Shown here piece after piece: positions 1-8,831 of a stretch of 48,282 nucleotides of DNA. Position 1 is the stretch's first letter; the number at the start of each line of letters is the position of its first letter. The DNA comes from Gammaproteobacteria bacterium (lineage in GTDB: Bacteria; Pseudomonadota; Gammaproteobacteria; Pseudomonadales; Azotimanducaceae), in the NCBI GenBank assembly GCA_021773555.1, contig JAJFKA010000166.1, positions 1 through 48,282 on the forward strand, written 5' to 3'. A program made the translations under genes and the position numbers. Below the pieces are notes generated by a model. It saw nothing but the letters and a program-made list of their open reading frames with translations, made no database searches and was not told where the DNA came from.

Positions 1-117
1 CCAAAACTTAGCGAAACTCGTTTTTGTTCATTGCAACATAACAGTGGCTCAGCAGCGCATAACGGGCAACACCAGTCCCGTGCTTGCATCTCAGTATCAG
101 CAGCAGGGGGTTAAGGT
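1..117. other. Window edge, no gene assigned
   Basis: No gene is called here. Two plus-strand frames are open from the edge, one to a TAA at 112-114 and one to a TGA near 172, but neither translation resembles a known protein tail. The last bases (GGGGG then TTAAGG) act as the ribosome-binding region of the next gene. The segment is probably the leader of the hydrolase gene or the end of a gene outside the window. Confidence 0.4.
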
Positions 118-924
118 TTGTACGAAGAAATTGACGTGGCCAGGCATCGCAGTCGACCCCCATCGATACTGAATACCATTACCGAATTACCGAGAACATT
201 GCTTGAAGTCAGCGCACTCATGGCCTCTATGCCAAAACTGTCGCGATTGCCGAAGGGCGATGCTCACCCGGTTTTGTTGCTCCCCGGATTTCTCGCCAGT
301 GATGATTCAACGCTGGTGCTAAGACAGTACCTGCTGGCCATGGGATATGAACCACTTCCCTGGGCTCTGGGCAGAAATACCGGGCGTCAGCAGTTGTTTA
401 ATGAGGCACTGGTCGAGAGATTCCTGCAACTGGTGGGACGCTACGGTGAGAAAATCTCGCTAATTGGTCAGAGTCTGGGTGGCGTATATGCACGGGACAT
501 TGCGCATCGGTTTCCGGACAGGGTCCGCCAGGTGATAACCCTCGGTAGTCCGTTCGGCGCGATGGGCGTCGGCGCAACCAATCCGCTGGTGCAGGCGCTC
601 TTCGCCAGACAGTCGGGACTGAACGAAGATGAAATGCGCGAGAAGCTGATAGAGATTGCTGGCGGGGAAAGCCCGCAGGTGCCGACCACTGCCGTTTTTT
701 CAAAAGGCGATGGTGTAGTCAACTGGCGGGTATGTCGAGAGTCAGCCAGCCATCAAACAGAAAGTATAGAGGTTAAGGGTAGCCACTGCGGTATGGGTTT
801 CAACGCCGCGATTTATTGTGTTATTGCTGATCGACTTGCCCAGGCGGACGGCCAGTGGTCACCGTTCGAGGCGGATCAATTGCGCCAGTACACCTGTCCG
901 GTTACTGCCGCTTACGGTTTTTAA
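118..924 (+). CDS. Alpha/beta hydrolase (lipase/esterase-like)
   Basis: This 268-residue protein is a probable cytoplasmic serine hydrolase of the lipase/esterase type. After an oxyanion-region motif (VLLLPGF, about residues 52-58) comes a nucleophile elbow GQSLGG with Ser119. A plausible acid lies in SKGDGVVNW (Asp198) and a plausible histidine in GSHCGMG (His223), so a full triad is visible. No signal peptide is evident. The start is TTG, the first start codon after an in-frame TAA at 112, with a purine-rich G-run 6 nt upstream. It sits 9 bp before phaR, so a role in storage-polymer or acyl-ester metabolism is possible but is only inferred from position. The substrate is unknown. Confidence 0.8.
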   Translation: MYEEIDVARHRSRPPSILNTITELPRTLLEVSALMASMPKLSRLPKGDAHPVLLLPGFLASDDSTLVLRQYLLAMGYEPLPWALGRNTGRQQLFNEALVERFLQLVGRYGEKISLIGQSLGGVYARDIAHRFPDRVRQVITLGSPFGAMGVGATNPLVQALFARQSGLNEDEMREKLIEIAGGESPQVPTTAVFSKGDGVVNWRVCRESASHQTESIEVKGSHCGMGFNAAIYCVIADRLAQADGQWSPFEADQLRQYTCPVTAAYGF

Positions 925-933
925 GGAGCTCGC

Positions 934-1377
934 TTGCGTAAATTTAAAAAGTATCCGAACCGCAGATTGTATGATGTGCAGGAAAGCCGTTATGTGACGG
1001 TGGAGGATTTACGCAAGATTATCCTGGCGGGTGACGCCATATCCGTACAGGACTCGAAATCAGAAAAGGATCTTACCCGCACCGTGTTGCTGCAGATAAT
1101 TTCCGAACAGGAAGGAGAAGGCCATGAGCCTATCCTGACCAACCGCGTGCTTGAGCAACTGATCCGTTTCTATGGAGACGCAATGCAGGGTATGGTCGGT
1201 CGTTACATCGAACAGAGCATCATGACATTCCTTGAACATCAGGAAAGGTATCGACAGCGCATGCAGGACTTTTCCGGTGCAGAACCGCTTAACCTGATGC
1301 GTAAGGCGCTTGAACAGAATATGGAATTCTGGAACCGTTTTACCAACAGTAGCCTCGATAAGAAACGCCGCGAATAG
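934..1377 (+). CDS. phaR: Polyhydroxyalkanoate synthesis repressor PhaR
   Basis: This 147-residue protein matches the PhaR/PHB-accumulation regulator family. The highly conserved N-terminal DNA-binding domain is clear (KYPNRRLYDV near residues 6-15, then YVTVEDLR and a basic/acidic stretch to about residue 60). A second helical region (about 70-110) corresponds to the PHB-accumulation repeat. PhaR proteins bind PHA granules and repress phasin and PHA genes when polymer is absent. The start is TTG, preceded by AAGGAG at 923-928 with good spacing. No PHA synthase gene is in view; a phasin-like gene lies far away at 29010. The two genes here are probably co-transcribed with the hydrolase upstream. 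Confidence 0.92.
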   Translation: MRKFKKYPNRRLYDVQESRYVTVEDLRKIILAGDAISVQDSKSEKDLTRTVLLQIISEQEGEGHEPILTNRVLEQLIRFYGDAMQGMVGRYIEQSIMTFLEHQERYRQRMQDFSGAEPLNLMRKALEQNMEFWNRFTNSSLDKKRRE

Positions 1378-1483
1378 GCGAGAAGCTAGCTCGATTCTCT
1401 CCTCCCAGGAGCGCCGCCGGTAACGCTGCAACTTTTCAATCATTGTGCTAGATTTGGACAGCAATATTGGGGGTAGAGACTGA

Positions 1484-3046
1484 ATGGCGGATGCACTGGC
1501 GGTGAGTCAGAACGGGAGTGCTGTTACTCCACACAAGCCGCTAACAAAAATTGTGCTGGCCTCCTATGCAGCACCGGCCACGCCGCTAGCCCTGGTTGGC
1601 CTGCCAATGGCGGTTTATCTGCCTGCAATTTACGCCGACTCCGATGGATTTGGGCTGACTCTGGGCCTCGTTGGTCTGATCCTGACGCTTTCCAGATTTA
1701 CCGATGTCATTACCGATCCATTGATTGGGTTTTTCTCAGATCGTTTGAAGACACGCTGGGGCCGGCGGAAACCCTTTATCCTGCTTGGCACACCAATCTA
1801 TGCAGCAGGGATCTGGTTGCTGTTTGTCCCCCCCTTTATATTCCACGATGTTTCACTGTTCGGCTTCGTCTTCAATATCGGTTATCCGTATTTATTTTGC
1901 ATGGTGGCGTTGACCTATCTGGGTTCGACGATCAAGGACCTGCCGTATGTAGCATGGGGCGCTGAACTTTCGCGAAACTACAACGAACGCACACTGGTGA
2001 CATCCTGGCGCGAGGGGTTTGCAGTGACTGGCTCGCTGCTGTCTGCATTCACTCCAGCGATCATTTTGTTTTTTGGTTATACGAAACCAACGGATGCTGT
2101 TTATTTTCTGTCGGTCGCCATGTGTATCGTGATGCCGATACTTGTGATCAACGCACTGGTTGTCGTGCCGGAATATCCGGTGTTCGAGACGCGTAAGAAA
2201 ATCCCATTGCGGGAAAGCCTCAAGGTCGTGCTCAAGAACAAGCCGTACATCGCGCTGATTATCATCTTCATGTTTTCAACGCTGGGTTCTGCCATGACCA
2301 ACAGCCTCAGTTTCTTTTTTGTGAAGCACGTGCTGCTTGCGGGGGAGCTCTATGGCCTGTATCTGGCGCCCTACTTTGTCTCACAAATCGCAGCGATACC
2401 GATCTGGTTTGCACTATCAAGAAAAATTGGTAAACATCGCGCCACCATGGTGGCGATCGGCTGGTATGCATTCTGGTCGTGTTTTATTCCGCTGATTGCG
2501 ATCTCACCTGACTCCTGGTTCGATGCCTTCGAAATTCCCTTGTTGTTGTCGTTCTTACCCGAGGCACAGTTTCTTGCGGTGACCAGCCATTTTGACGGTA
2601 TCGATACCGGCAAATTTCTGTTTTTCATCCTGATCATGTGCCTGAAGGGATCTGCCATCGGTGCGCTGGCGGCCTTGCCTGCAGCTATGGCTGCGGATGT
2701 CGTTGATGTTGATACTCTGGAGTCAGGACAGCAGCGAGCCGGGGCTTATTTTTCAATCTGGAGCATGACTCGCAAGCTTGCTTATGCGTTCGGCATTACA
2801 ATCGGCACGGGAAGCGCGGTTGCCTTCGGTTTTGATTCCCTTGCGGATGCACGAAACACCACAAACTCGGACTTTTCTCTGCTCATGCTTGCCTGTCTGT
2901 ATTCGGTGATTCCTGCACTGTTCAAGTTTGTTGCGATGCCATTACTCTGGACCTATCCGTTAACGGAAGAAAGACTCGAGGAGATTCAAGCCGAGATCAA
3001 CGCTAAAATTGCTGATGCCAGGCAGGGGACTACTGCCAGTCCTTGA
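1484..3046 (+). CDS. MFS transporter, GPH (glycoside-pentoside-hexuronide):cation symporter type
   Basis: This 520-residue inner-membrane protein has about twelve hydrophobic segments. The N-terminal half carries the GPH/MFS_2 signature: a helix followed by RFTDVITDPLIGFFSDR (around residue 70) and RWGRRKPFILLG (around residue 91), the cytoplasmic loop typical of melibiose-type Na+/H+ symporters. The C-terminal half repeats the pattern, with AADVVDVDTLESGQQRAG. Substrates of this family are sugars or uronides, and some marine members may carry other organic solutes, so the substrate is not assignable. The gene lies 106 bp after phaR, and its 3' end overlaps the convergent HAD gene by 17 bp. 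The ATG follows GGGGGTAGAG. Confidence 0.85.
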   Translation: MADALAVSQNGSAVTPHKPLTKIVLASYAAPATPLALVGLPMAVYLPAIYADSDGFGLTLGLVGLILTLSRFTDVITDPLIGFFSDRLKTRWGRRKPFILLGTPIYAAGIWLLFVPPFIFHDVSLFGFVFNIGYPYLFCMVALTYLGSTIKDLPYVAWGAELSRNYNERTLVTSWREGFAVTGSLLSAFTPAIILFFGYTKPTDAVYFLSVAMCIVMPILVINALVVVPEYPVFETRKKIPLRESLKVVLKNKPYIALIIIFMFSTLGSAMTNSLSFFFVKHVLLAGELYGLYLAPYFVSQIAAIPIWFALSRKIGKHRATMVAIGWYAFWSCFIPLIAISPDSWFDAFEIPLLLSFLPEAQFLAVTSHFDGIDTGKFLFFILIMCLKGSAIGALAALPAAMAADVVDVDTLESGQQRAGAYFSIWSMTRKLAYAFGITIGTGSAVAFGFDSLADARNTTNSDFSLLMLACLYSVIPALFKFVAMPLLWTYPLTEERLEEIQAEINAKIADARQGTTASP

Positions 3047-3698
3047 TGAGTGCAATGATATCCCGGTAGTCCTGGATAACCAGATCCGCACCGCTGAGAT
3101 CGTCTGCGGTGACATAGGGGCTTTTCACAGCAATAATCCGCATTCCCGCTTTGAGGGCCGCGGAGATTCCTGGGGGTGAATCCTCGAATACCAGACAGTC
3201 CCGCGCCGGCACATTCATCTGTGCTGCACAGGCCAGAAAAATATCCGGTGCGGGTTTGCCCTGGTGGACCAGTTCGCTGTCACCACAAACAATTGAGTCA
3301 AACAACAGCTTCCAGGATTTGTCTGCCAGTTTCGCATCGGCCAGGTTGCGGTGTGAGCTCGTGGCGAGCCCGATAGGCAATCGCGAGCTCAGTGCGTGAA
3401 CGAATTCACCAGCGCCAGGGATCTCGGGCGAGGTTTTAAATAGCTCCAGCAGATGAACTTCTCTGGCTGCCAGGTATTCATCAACGGTCAGCGGTAGCTT
3501 GAACGCATCGATTGTCAGGGCGGCTGATCGACGGGAATCGCCACCAAAACTCTGTTTCTTCAGTTCCACCGTGTAAGTGTGCCCGAATGGGTCCAGCAGT
3601 CGTTGTGTAGCGACCGTGTAAAGTGGCTCGGTATCCAGTAAGGTGCCGTCAAGATCAAAGATGATGCCCGCGGGGACTCTGTCCAGGATGTGGCTCAT
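3030..3698 (-). CDS. HAD-superfamily phosphatase (beta-phosphoglucomutase/pseudouridine-phosphatase-like)
   Basis: This 222-residue HAD hydrolase has all four motifs. Motif I is FDLDGTLLD, with nucleophile Asp15 and acid/base Asp17. Motif II is the TSS in GLATSSHRN. The motif III lysine is in QGKPAPD, and motif IV is FEDSPPGISAALKAG. A small helical cap between motifs I and II places it in subfamily I with phosphoglucomutase-like and sugar- or nucleotide-phosphate phosphatases. Closest known relatives by feel are HDHD1-type pseudouridine-5'-phosphatases, but the substrate is not determined. Its ATG overlaps the TGA of the small upstream gene by 4 nt, so the two are translationally coupled. 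Confidence 0.85.
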   Translation of the reverse strand: MSHILDRVPAGIIFDLDGTLLDTEPLYTVATQRLLDPFGHTYTVELKKQSFGGDSRRSAALTIDAFKLPLTVDEYLAAREVHLLELFKTSPEIPGAGEFVHALSSRLPIGLATSSHRNLADAKLADKSWKLLFDSIVCGDSELVHQGKPAPDIFLACAAQMNVPARDCLVFEDSPPGISAALKAGMRIIAVKSPYVTADDLSGADLVIQDYRDIIALIKDWQ

Positions 3699-3910
3699 TG
3701 TTGCTCCAGAAACTCGTTCGCAAGTCGTTCAATTACTTCATGCGGTATCACACCGATTTCGCCGTTGATCTGGTCCACGGCCTGTTGAGCCACGTTGGAA
3801 AGTTGGAACAGAACAATCTGGTTGATCATCAATTCATTGTTTCGTTCAACGACGATGTAGGTAAGCAGGAAGGATAGTGCTTCATCCCGTGAAATTTTTT
3901 GTTTTTGCAT
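3695..3910 (-). CDS. Small conserved-looking hypothetical protein upstream of the HAD gene
   Basis: I do not recognise this protein of about 71 residues. It is mostly helical and charged at its start (MQKQKISRDEALSF), with a central YIVVERNNELMINQ and an acidic, amphipathic C-terminus, and it has no membrane segment or signal peptide. The 4-nt overlap of its stop with the start of the HAD phosphatase argues that it is real and co-translated. The start at 3910 was chosen because the protein becomes coherent there, but no strong ribosome-binding site is visible. In-frame ATGs at 3949 and 4006 would give longer forms. Confidence 0.55.
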   Translation of the reverse strand: MQKQKISRDEALSFLLTYIVVERNNELMINQIVLFQLSNVAQQAVDQINGEIGVIPHEVIERLANEFLEQQ

Positions 3911-4014
3911 GTGGGTGCAACGCAGATTTGCTGACAGAACAATCAGCATCTTGCGGAAAGTATCGGCGAAGTCAACGCGTCCGGGATATCGGGATTGGCC
4001 AGGCACTGAAAAAC

Positions 4015-4082
4015 AAGAAGCCTGTAGTGTCTGGAAACCGCCGGGCCAGGCAGTCTCGTTGATTGAACACTACAGGCTTCTT
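4015..4082. repeat. Perfect 16-bp inverted repeat with 36-nt loop
   Basis: The arms AAGAAGCCTGTAGTGT (4015-4030) and ACACTACAGGCTTCTT (4067-4082) are exact reverse complements, separated by 36 nt that contain a small internal CTGG/CCAG pair. The element lies in the intergenic region between divergently transcribed genes, where no terminator is needed. Read on the minus strand, the right-hand flank is T-rich (TTGTTTTTC), so it could end a short minus-strand transcript starting between 4083 and 4290. It could also be a regulatory cruciform. The rest of 3911-4294 shows no convincing gene. Confidence 0.75.
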
Positions 4083-4204
4083 TCCCCCCAGGGGCCCGCA
4101 TTTTCGCGTAAAAACGGGGTGCATCCTGCTACTTATAGGTGGCGGGGATCGATAAAAAGGTTCATCGGGAGAAAAATCCGAAAAGCGGTGTCTATAGAAT
4201 ATTT

Positions 4205-4233
4205 TTGAAACCGGGCGATCCGATGATTAACAT
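4205..4233 (+). promoter_or_regulatory. Candidate sigma-70 promoter for the Gld-like ABC operon
   Basis: A TTGAAA box (4205-4210) is followed after exactly 17 nt by TAACAT (4228-4233). The -35 matches consensus at 5 of 6 positions and the -10 at 4 of 6. It lies about 60 nt upstream of the GTG start at 4295. This is a visual match only. Confidence 0.35.
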
Positions 4234-4294
4234 AGCGGCCTCGCGAGCCGTCGATAATCCGGCGTTTGATCTTTCCAATTGCGGAGTATGTTGT

Positions 4295-5236
4295 GTGATA
4301 GAAGTAGAGAATTTAACAAAGACATTTGGCAACCTGAATGCCGTTGATGGCATTTCATTCAAGGTAGTCCCAGGAGAAATACTGGGGTTCCTTGGCCCCA
4401 ATGGAGCCGGTAAATCGACCACCATGAAGATGCTCACCGGTTTTATTCCACCGACCTCAGGGCGCGTGTCGATTCTGGGCAGTGACATCGAAACCGACAC
4501 CATCACGGCCCAAAGACGAATCGGCTATTTACCGGAGGGGACGCCCGCCTACGATGAAATGACAGCGGCGAGCTTTCTGGATTTTATCGCGCGGATTCGG
4601 GGGTTTGAACCACCGGAACGGGCGCAAAGAGTCCGCTCTGTGATCAGCGCGATGTCCCTTGAGGGCGTTGTTAATCAGCGAATTGAGACGCTGTCCAAAG
4701 GATTCAAGCGGCGGGTTGGACTGGCGCAGGCGATTATTCATGACCCTGAAGTGCTGATTCTCGATGAACCCACAGACGGACTTGATCCGAACCAGAAACA
4801 TCAGGTGCGGGAAATGATCAGGGGCTTGTCAAAAGATAAAATTGTCATCATCTCCACGCACATTCTTGAGGAGGTCAGCGCCGTTTGTACAAGGGCCATC
4901 ATTATTGCCAGGGGGAAAATCGTGTCAGATTCGACACCTGCGGAACTGCAAGCCATGTCTCCACACCATCAGGCGGTGACGCTCAGGCTTACCCATTCCT
5001 CCGATCGGGAAGCGATCCTGGCGAGGCTCAATGAACTCCCGGGTGTGCGGCTGGTCGAGGGCGAAGATCGCGAATTGACGGTACTTCCGGATTCATCGGG
5101 TGATGGGTTGCTGTCTTCAGTCACCGGGCTTGTAAGCAAAGAGGGCTGGCAGTTGGAAGGCTTGTTCCAGGAACGAGGCAGGCTGGATGAAGTCTTTAGA
5201 TCAATTACCGCAGGAGTTGCTCATGTCCGGGATTAA
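4295..5236 (+). CDS. ABC transporter ATP-binding protein (GldA-like)
   Basis: This 313-residue ATPase is the nucleotide-binding subunit of an ABC-2 type exporter. It has Walker A GPNGAGKST, a signature-like LSKGFKRRVGLAQA, Walker B VLILDEPTDGLD and a switch histidine in STHILEE, followed by a C-terminal extension of about 100 residues typical of GldA/NosF/CcmA-type exporter ATPases. The GTG start has GGAG 8 nt upstream, and the protein then begins with the family-typical MIEVENLTKTFG. Upstream in-frame ATGs (for example at 4223) would add an unconserved N-terminus. It overlaps the permease gene by 14 bp and forms an operon with the next three genes. Confidence 0.88.
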   Translation: MIEVENLTKTFGNLNAVDGISFKVVPGEILGFLGPNGAGKSTTMKMLTGFIPPTSGRVSILGSDIETDTITAQRRIGYLPEGTPAYDEMTAASFLDFIARIRGFEPPERAQRVRSVISAMSLEGVVNQRIETLSKGFKRRVGLAQAIIHDPEVLILDEPTDGLDPNQKHQVREMIRGLSKDKIVIISTHILEEVSAVCTRAIIIARGKIVSDSTPAELQAMSPHHQAVTLRLTHSSDREAILARLNELPGVRLVEGEDRELTVLPDSSGDGLLSSVTGLVSKEGWQLEGLFQERGRLDEVFRSITAGVAHVRD

Positions 5237-5957
5237 TGTGATTTTCCGGCGGGAATTCGCCAGCTACTTCGCAACACCGATCGCCTATGTGTTCATACTC
5301 ATATTCCTTGTGCTCTCCGGTGTATTCACTTTTTATCTCGGTAATTTCTATGAGCGTCAGCAAGCTGACCTGGCACCATTTTTCAGCTTCCATCCGTGGC
5401 TGTACTTGTTTCTTGTGCCAGCAGTTTCCATGCGCATGTGGTCCGAAGAGCGTAAGTCAGGAACAATCGAGCTGTTGATGACACTACCCATTACGCGGCA
5501 GGATGCCGTTGTTGGGAAGTTTGTGGCTGCCTGGGTTTTTTCGGGAATTGCGTTGATGCTGACCTTCCCGCTCTGGATAACTGTTAACTACCTGGGGGAC
5601 CCGGACAATGGCGTCATTGTCGCCAGCTATCTGGGCAGTTGGCTGATGGCGGGTGGATTCCTGGCGATTGGATCTTGCACATCGGCCATGAGCAAGAATC
5701 AGGTAATCGCGTTTATCTTGTGCGCCGTAATCTGCCTGTTGTTCATACTCGCGGGATTCCCGCTGGTGTTGAACTCTTTCAATGCCTGGGCTCCTTCGTT
5801 TCTGGTCGATACGATTGCCAGCCTGAGTTTTCTGTCCCACTTCAGTTCCATATCCAAGGGAGTGCTAACGCTTCGAGATGTTCTGTATTTTTCGTCGATG
5901 ATAATTTTCTGGTTGCTGGCAACCGCGGCAGTAGTTGAACTGAAACAGGCGGGATGA
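5223..5957 (+). CDS. ABC-2 type permease (GldF-like)
   Basis: This 244-residue inner-membrane protein has about six transmembrane helices. The N-terminus (VIFRREFASYFATPIAYVF) and the loop MWSEERKSGTIELLMTLPI after the second helix are hallmarks of ABC-2 permeases related to GldF. The ATG at 5223 is preceded by AGGAG at 5211-5215 and lies inside the end of the ATPase gene, so the two are translationally coupled. In Bacteroidetes, GldA-GldF-GldG form a transporter needed for gliding. Homologous sets in Gammaproteobacteria have no established cargo, so no gliding role is claimed here. Confidence 0.87.
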   Translation: MSGINVIFRREFASYFATPIAYVFILIFLVLSGVFTFYLGNFYERQQADLAPFFSFHPWLYLFLVPAVSMRMWSEERKSGTIELLMTLPITRQDAVVGKFVAAWVFSGIALMLTFPLWITVNYLGDPDNGVIVASYLGSWLMAGGFLAIGSCTSAMSKNQVIAFILCAVICLLFILAGFPLVLNSFNAWAPSFLVDTIASLSFLSHFSSISKGVLTLRDVLYFSSMIIFWLLATAAVVELKQAG

Positions 5958-5967
5958 GGAGATGAGC

Positions 5968-7818
5968 GTGAATAAAAAACTATATTCGAGCACCGGTCTG
6001 ATACTTTTAGGAGTCGCTTTTCTGGTATTTACGTTGCTGAACAATACGTTGTTCAGCAATATCCGGCTCGATCTGACTGAAAACAATCTATATACACTTT
6101 CTGACGGGACTCGTGAAGTTATCGAGTCCATTGAGGAACCGATAAATCTCTACTTCTACTTTTCGGAAGGTGCGAGTGAAGACCTCACTTCACTACGCTC
6201 CTACGCGGTAAGGGTGAAGGAATTGCTGGAGGAATATGCCGCGGTATCAGCCGGGGAAATCAAGCTGAACATCATCGACCCTGAGCCCTTCTCTGACGAT
6301 GAGGACCGCGCGGCAGCTTTCGGTTTACAAGCAGTGCCCGTTTCCGCTGCAGGAGACTCGTTGTACTTTGGTCTCGCCGGAACCAATGCGCTGGATGATC
6401 TGGTTATTATTCCCTTTTTCCAGCCAGACAAAGAGGAATTTCTGGAGTATGAAATCAGCAAGCTTGTGCAGTCGCTGATTCTAACGGAGAAGCCCGTGAT
6501 TGGGCTGATTTCCTCGCTTCAGGTTCAGGGTGACGTCAACATGACAACATTTCAGTCGACACCAGCGTGGATGGTCATGCAACAACTTGAAGAGCTGTTT
6601 ACCGTTACGGACGTCGATGCTGAATCCGAGATGGTTCCGGCAGATGTCGACATATTGATGGTAATTCACCCCAAGCAACTGTCTGAGCAGATGTTGTTTT
6701 CAATCGACCAGTTCCTGATGAATGGCGGTAAAATGCTGGCCTTTGTTGACCCCCTGGCGGAAACGGACAAGCCTGCACAGGCGAATCCTATGATGCCGAG
6801 CGCACCGACCAATCAGTCTTCAAATCTTAATGAGCTGACCCGGGGCTGGGGCGTTACGCTGCGCGATAATTTCGTACTGGGAGATTCCGAGAGAGCTTTG
6901 TCGGTAAGTGGCAGCAACGGTGCGCCGGTACGCCATGTGGCTATTGTTGGTATGGTCGGGGAAAATTTTGAAAAACAGGATATCGTTACTGCAGAACTTG
7001 AAAGCATCAATCTTGCGACCGCAGGGATTTTGGACCTGGCGACAAAAACAACGGTTGAGGTGCAGCCACTTATTACGTCCAGTACACTGGCAATGCCGCT
7101 TGATAGTTTCCAGTTTCAGTTCCTCAGGGATCCGGCTGACCTGCAAAAAGATTTTGCCGCAACGGGAGAAAAATACCTGCTGGCTGCGCGCTTCTCCGGC
7201 AAGGCGAATTCCGCTTATCCCGATGGGATTGATGGCTTTGAAGGCGACCTGGTCGCCGCGACCGATCAGCTCAACGTCATACTCGTCGCGGACACCGATA
7301 TGCTGTCCGACAGATTATGGGTGCAGGTACAAAACTTTTTCGGCCAGAAAATTGCTTCTCCTTTTGCCAATAATGGTGACTTTGTGGTGAATGCGCTGGA
7401 TAACCTCGGTGGTTCCACCGCGTTGATCAGTGTCCGTAGCCGTGGCAGATTCTCCCGACCGTTTGACGTCGTCCAGGAACTGCGCAGGGTTGCCGATGAG
7501 CGCTATCTTGAGAGTGCCGATGAACTGCAGGCGCAACTTAACGAAACCGAATCGAAGCTCAGCGAGTTGCAGTCCGCAACCCAGGGCGCTGGTTTGTTGA
7601 CATTGTCACCTGAGCAGGAAGCCGCGGTAGTTCAGTTCCAGCAGGAAAAGTTGAGAATTAGAAAGCAGCTTCGTGATGTGCGACATCAGCTCGATCAGGA
7701 CATCGATGCGCTCGGTTCCACATTGAAGTTTCTTAACATCGCGCTGATTCCCCTGCTCCTGACATTGTTGCTTATTGTGATGCGGTATCTGCGCACACGA
7801 TCAGAAGAGGTAGCCTGA
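5968..7818 (+). CDS. GldG-like ABC-associated auxiliary protein
   Basis: This protein of about 616 residues has one N-terminal membrane anchor (GLILLGVAFLVFTLLNNTLF), a large periplasmic region of the GldG/IFT52-like type (FYFSEGASED through LAFVDPLAETDKP), a coiled-coil stretch near the C-terminus (QAQLNETESKLSELQ and EKLRIRKQLRDVRHQLDQD) and a final transmembrane helix (LIPLLLTLLLIVMRYL). This order is typical of the auxiliary subunit encoded next to GldA/GldF-type transporters. GAGGAG at 5956-5961 directly abuts an ATG at 5962 but is correctly spaced for the GTG at 5968, so I place the start there. Its TGA overlaps the next ATG. Confidence 0.85.
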   Translation: MNKKLYSSTGLILLGVAFLVFTLLNNTLFSNIRLDLTENNLYTLSDGTREVIESIEEPINLYFYFSEGASEDLTSLRSYAVRVKELLEEYAAVSAGEIKLNIIDPEPFSDDEDRAAAFGLQAVPVSAAGDSLYFGLAGTNALDDLVIIPFFQPDKEEFLEYEISKLVQSLILTEKPVIGLISSLQVQGDVNMTTFQSTPAWMVMQQLEELFTVTDVDAESEMVPADVDILMVIHPKQLSEQMLFSIDQFLMNGGKMLAFVDPLAETDKPAQANPMMPSAPTNQSSNLNELTRGWGVTLRDNFVLGDSERALSVSGSNGAPVRHVAIVGMVGENFEKQDIVTAELESINLATAGILDLATKTTVEVQPLITSSTLAMPLDSFQFQFLRDPADLQKDFAATGEKYLLAARFSGKANSAYPDGIDGFEGDLVAATDQLNVILVADTDMLSDRLWVQVQNFFGQKIASPFANNGDFVVNALDNLGGSTALISVRSRGRFSRPFDVVQELRRVADERYLESADELQAQLNETESKLSELQSATQGAGLLTLSPEQEAAVVQFQQEKLRIRKQLRDVRHQLDQDIDALGSTLKFLNIALIPLLLTLLLIVMRYLRTRSEEVA

Positions 7819-8819
7819 TGAAAGTTAAGAATTACGGCTTGCTAGTGCTGGCCATTGTGTCTATGGCAGCGGTGATATTTTTTGCACAAAAGCCTGATGA
7901 CACCGCCCCGTTGGGGAAGCTCCTGCCGGACCTGAAGGGCAGGATCGGAGAAATTGAACGCCTGACGATCGCAACCAGGGATAGCCAGATTGATATCAGC
8001 AAGGCGGAGTCGGGCTGGTTTGTTGCGCAACGGGACGGTTATCCAGCTAATATGGCGAAAATGTCGGAGCTGCTCAATGGGCTGGCGGATGCGAAGCTTC
8101 TCGAGAAGAAGACCACAAGACAGGCAAACTATGCTGCGCTAAATGTTGATGAGATCAGCGCGGAAGAAGGTGGTGCAACGCTGGTCACCGCGACGATGGC
8201 CGGGGACGATACCTTCTCCGTGTTACTTGGCAAAACCTCCAGTGGTTCCCGGGGTGTGTTTACCAGGAAACCCGGTCAGGATCAGGTCTGGCTTGTGGAT
8301 AAGGAAATTGAGATTCAAGGTTTACCTGAGGAGTGGCTGGATCCCGTCATCGTCAATATGGGAGCGGAAACGATAGCAAGGGTTGAGCATTATGACGTAA
8401 GCGGGAAACTGAAGTTCGCGGCAGTAAAGCCGATGGACGAGGGAGAGGTAGAACTGCTGGATATCCCCGATGGACGAGCCCTGAAATATGCGTCTGTCGC
8501 CAATCAGTTAATGGCTTCACTGGTGAATGTCAGGCTCAAGGATGTCAGATTGCACGACGAGGTATTCTGGCAGGATTCGGGACGCACGGTTTATCAACTT
8601 CATGCCGGTACTGAACTTGTGGTAAGGACGAAGGCTTCGGGGCAGGAATATTATCTGCACATAGAGTATCCGCAGTCGCCTGATGGGGCAGGCAACCCGG
8701 AAGATTCCCTCCGGTTCGAGCGCTGGGACTTTCGGGTCGCAAGCAACGTGTTCGATGATTTCAATAAAGACATCGAGGATTTTCTGCAGCCTGTAGAGGA
8801 TAGCCTGGAACCACAGTAA
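7818..8819 (+). CDS. DUF4340-type protein of the Gld-like ABC cluster
   Basis: This 333-residue protein has an N-terminal membrane anchor or uncleaved signal (NYGLLVLAIVSMAAVIFFAQ) and a soluble periplasmic remainder rich in beta strands. Its motifs, such as WFVAQRDGYPANMAKMSELL and LLGKTSSGSRGVFTRK, match the DUF4340 family, which is regularly encoded directly after GldG-like genes. Its ATG overlaps the preceding TGA (ATGA). The family function is not established; a periplasmic partner of the ABC complex is the most economical idea. Confidence 0.8.
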   Translation: MKVKNYGLLVLAIVSMAAVIFFAQKPDDTAPLGKLLPDLKGRIGEIERLTIATRDSQIDISKAESGWFVAQRDGYPANMAKMSELLNGLADAKLLEKKTTRQANYAALNVDEISAEEGGATLVTATMAGDDTFSVLLGKTSSGSRGVFTRKPGQDQVWLVDKEIEIQGLPEEWLDPVIVNMGAETIARVEHYDVSGKLKFAAVKPMDEGEVELLDIPDGRALKYASVANQLMASLVNVRLKDVRLHDEVFWQDSGRTVYQLHAGTELVVRTKASGQEYYLHIEYPQSPDGAGNPEDSLRFERWDFRVASNVFDDFNKDIEDFLQPVEDSLEPQ

Positions 8820-8831
8820 GCCGGGACGCTT

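Noticed and set aside
4015-4082. Reading the inverted repeat as the terminator of a known gene
   Set aside because: The adjoining protein genes both point away from it, so no annotated transcript should end there; it is kept as a repeat of unknown role.
6908-7390. 160-codon open frame on the plus strand
   Set aside because: It is an alternative frame within the GldG-like gene; its composition (rich in Arg, Ser, Trp, Cys) is that of a shadow frame.
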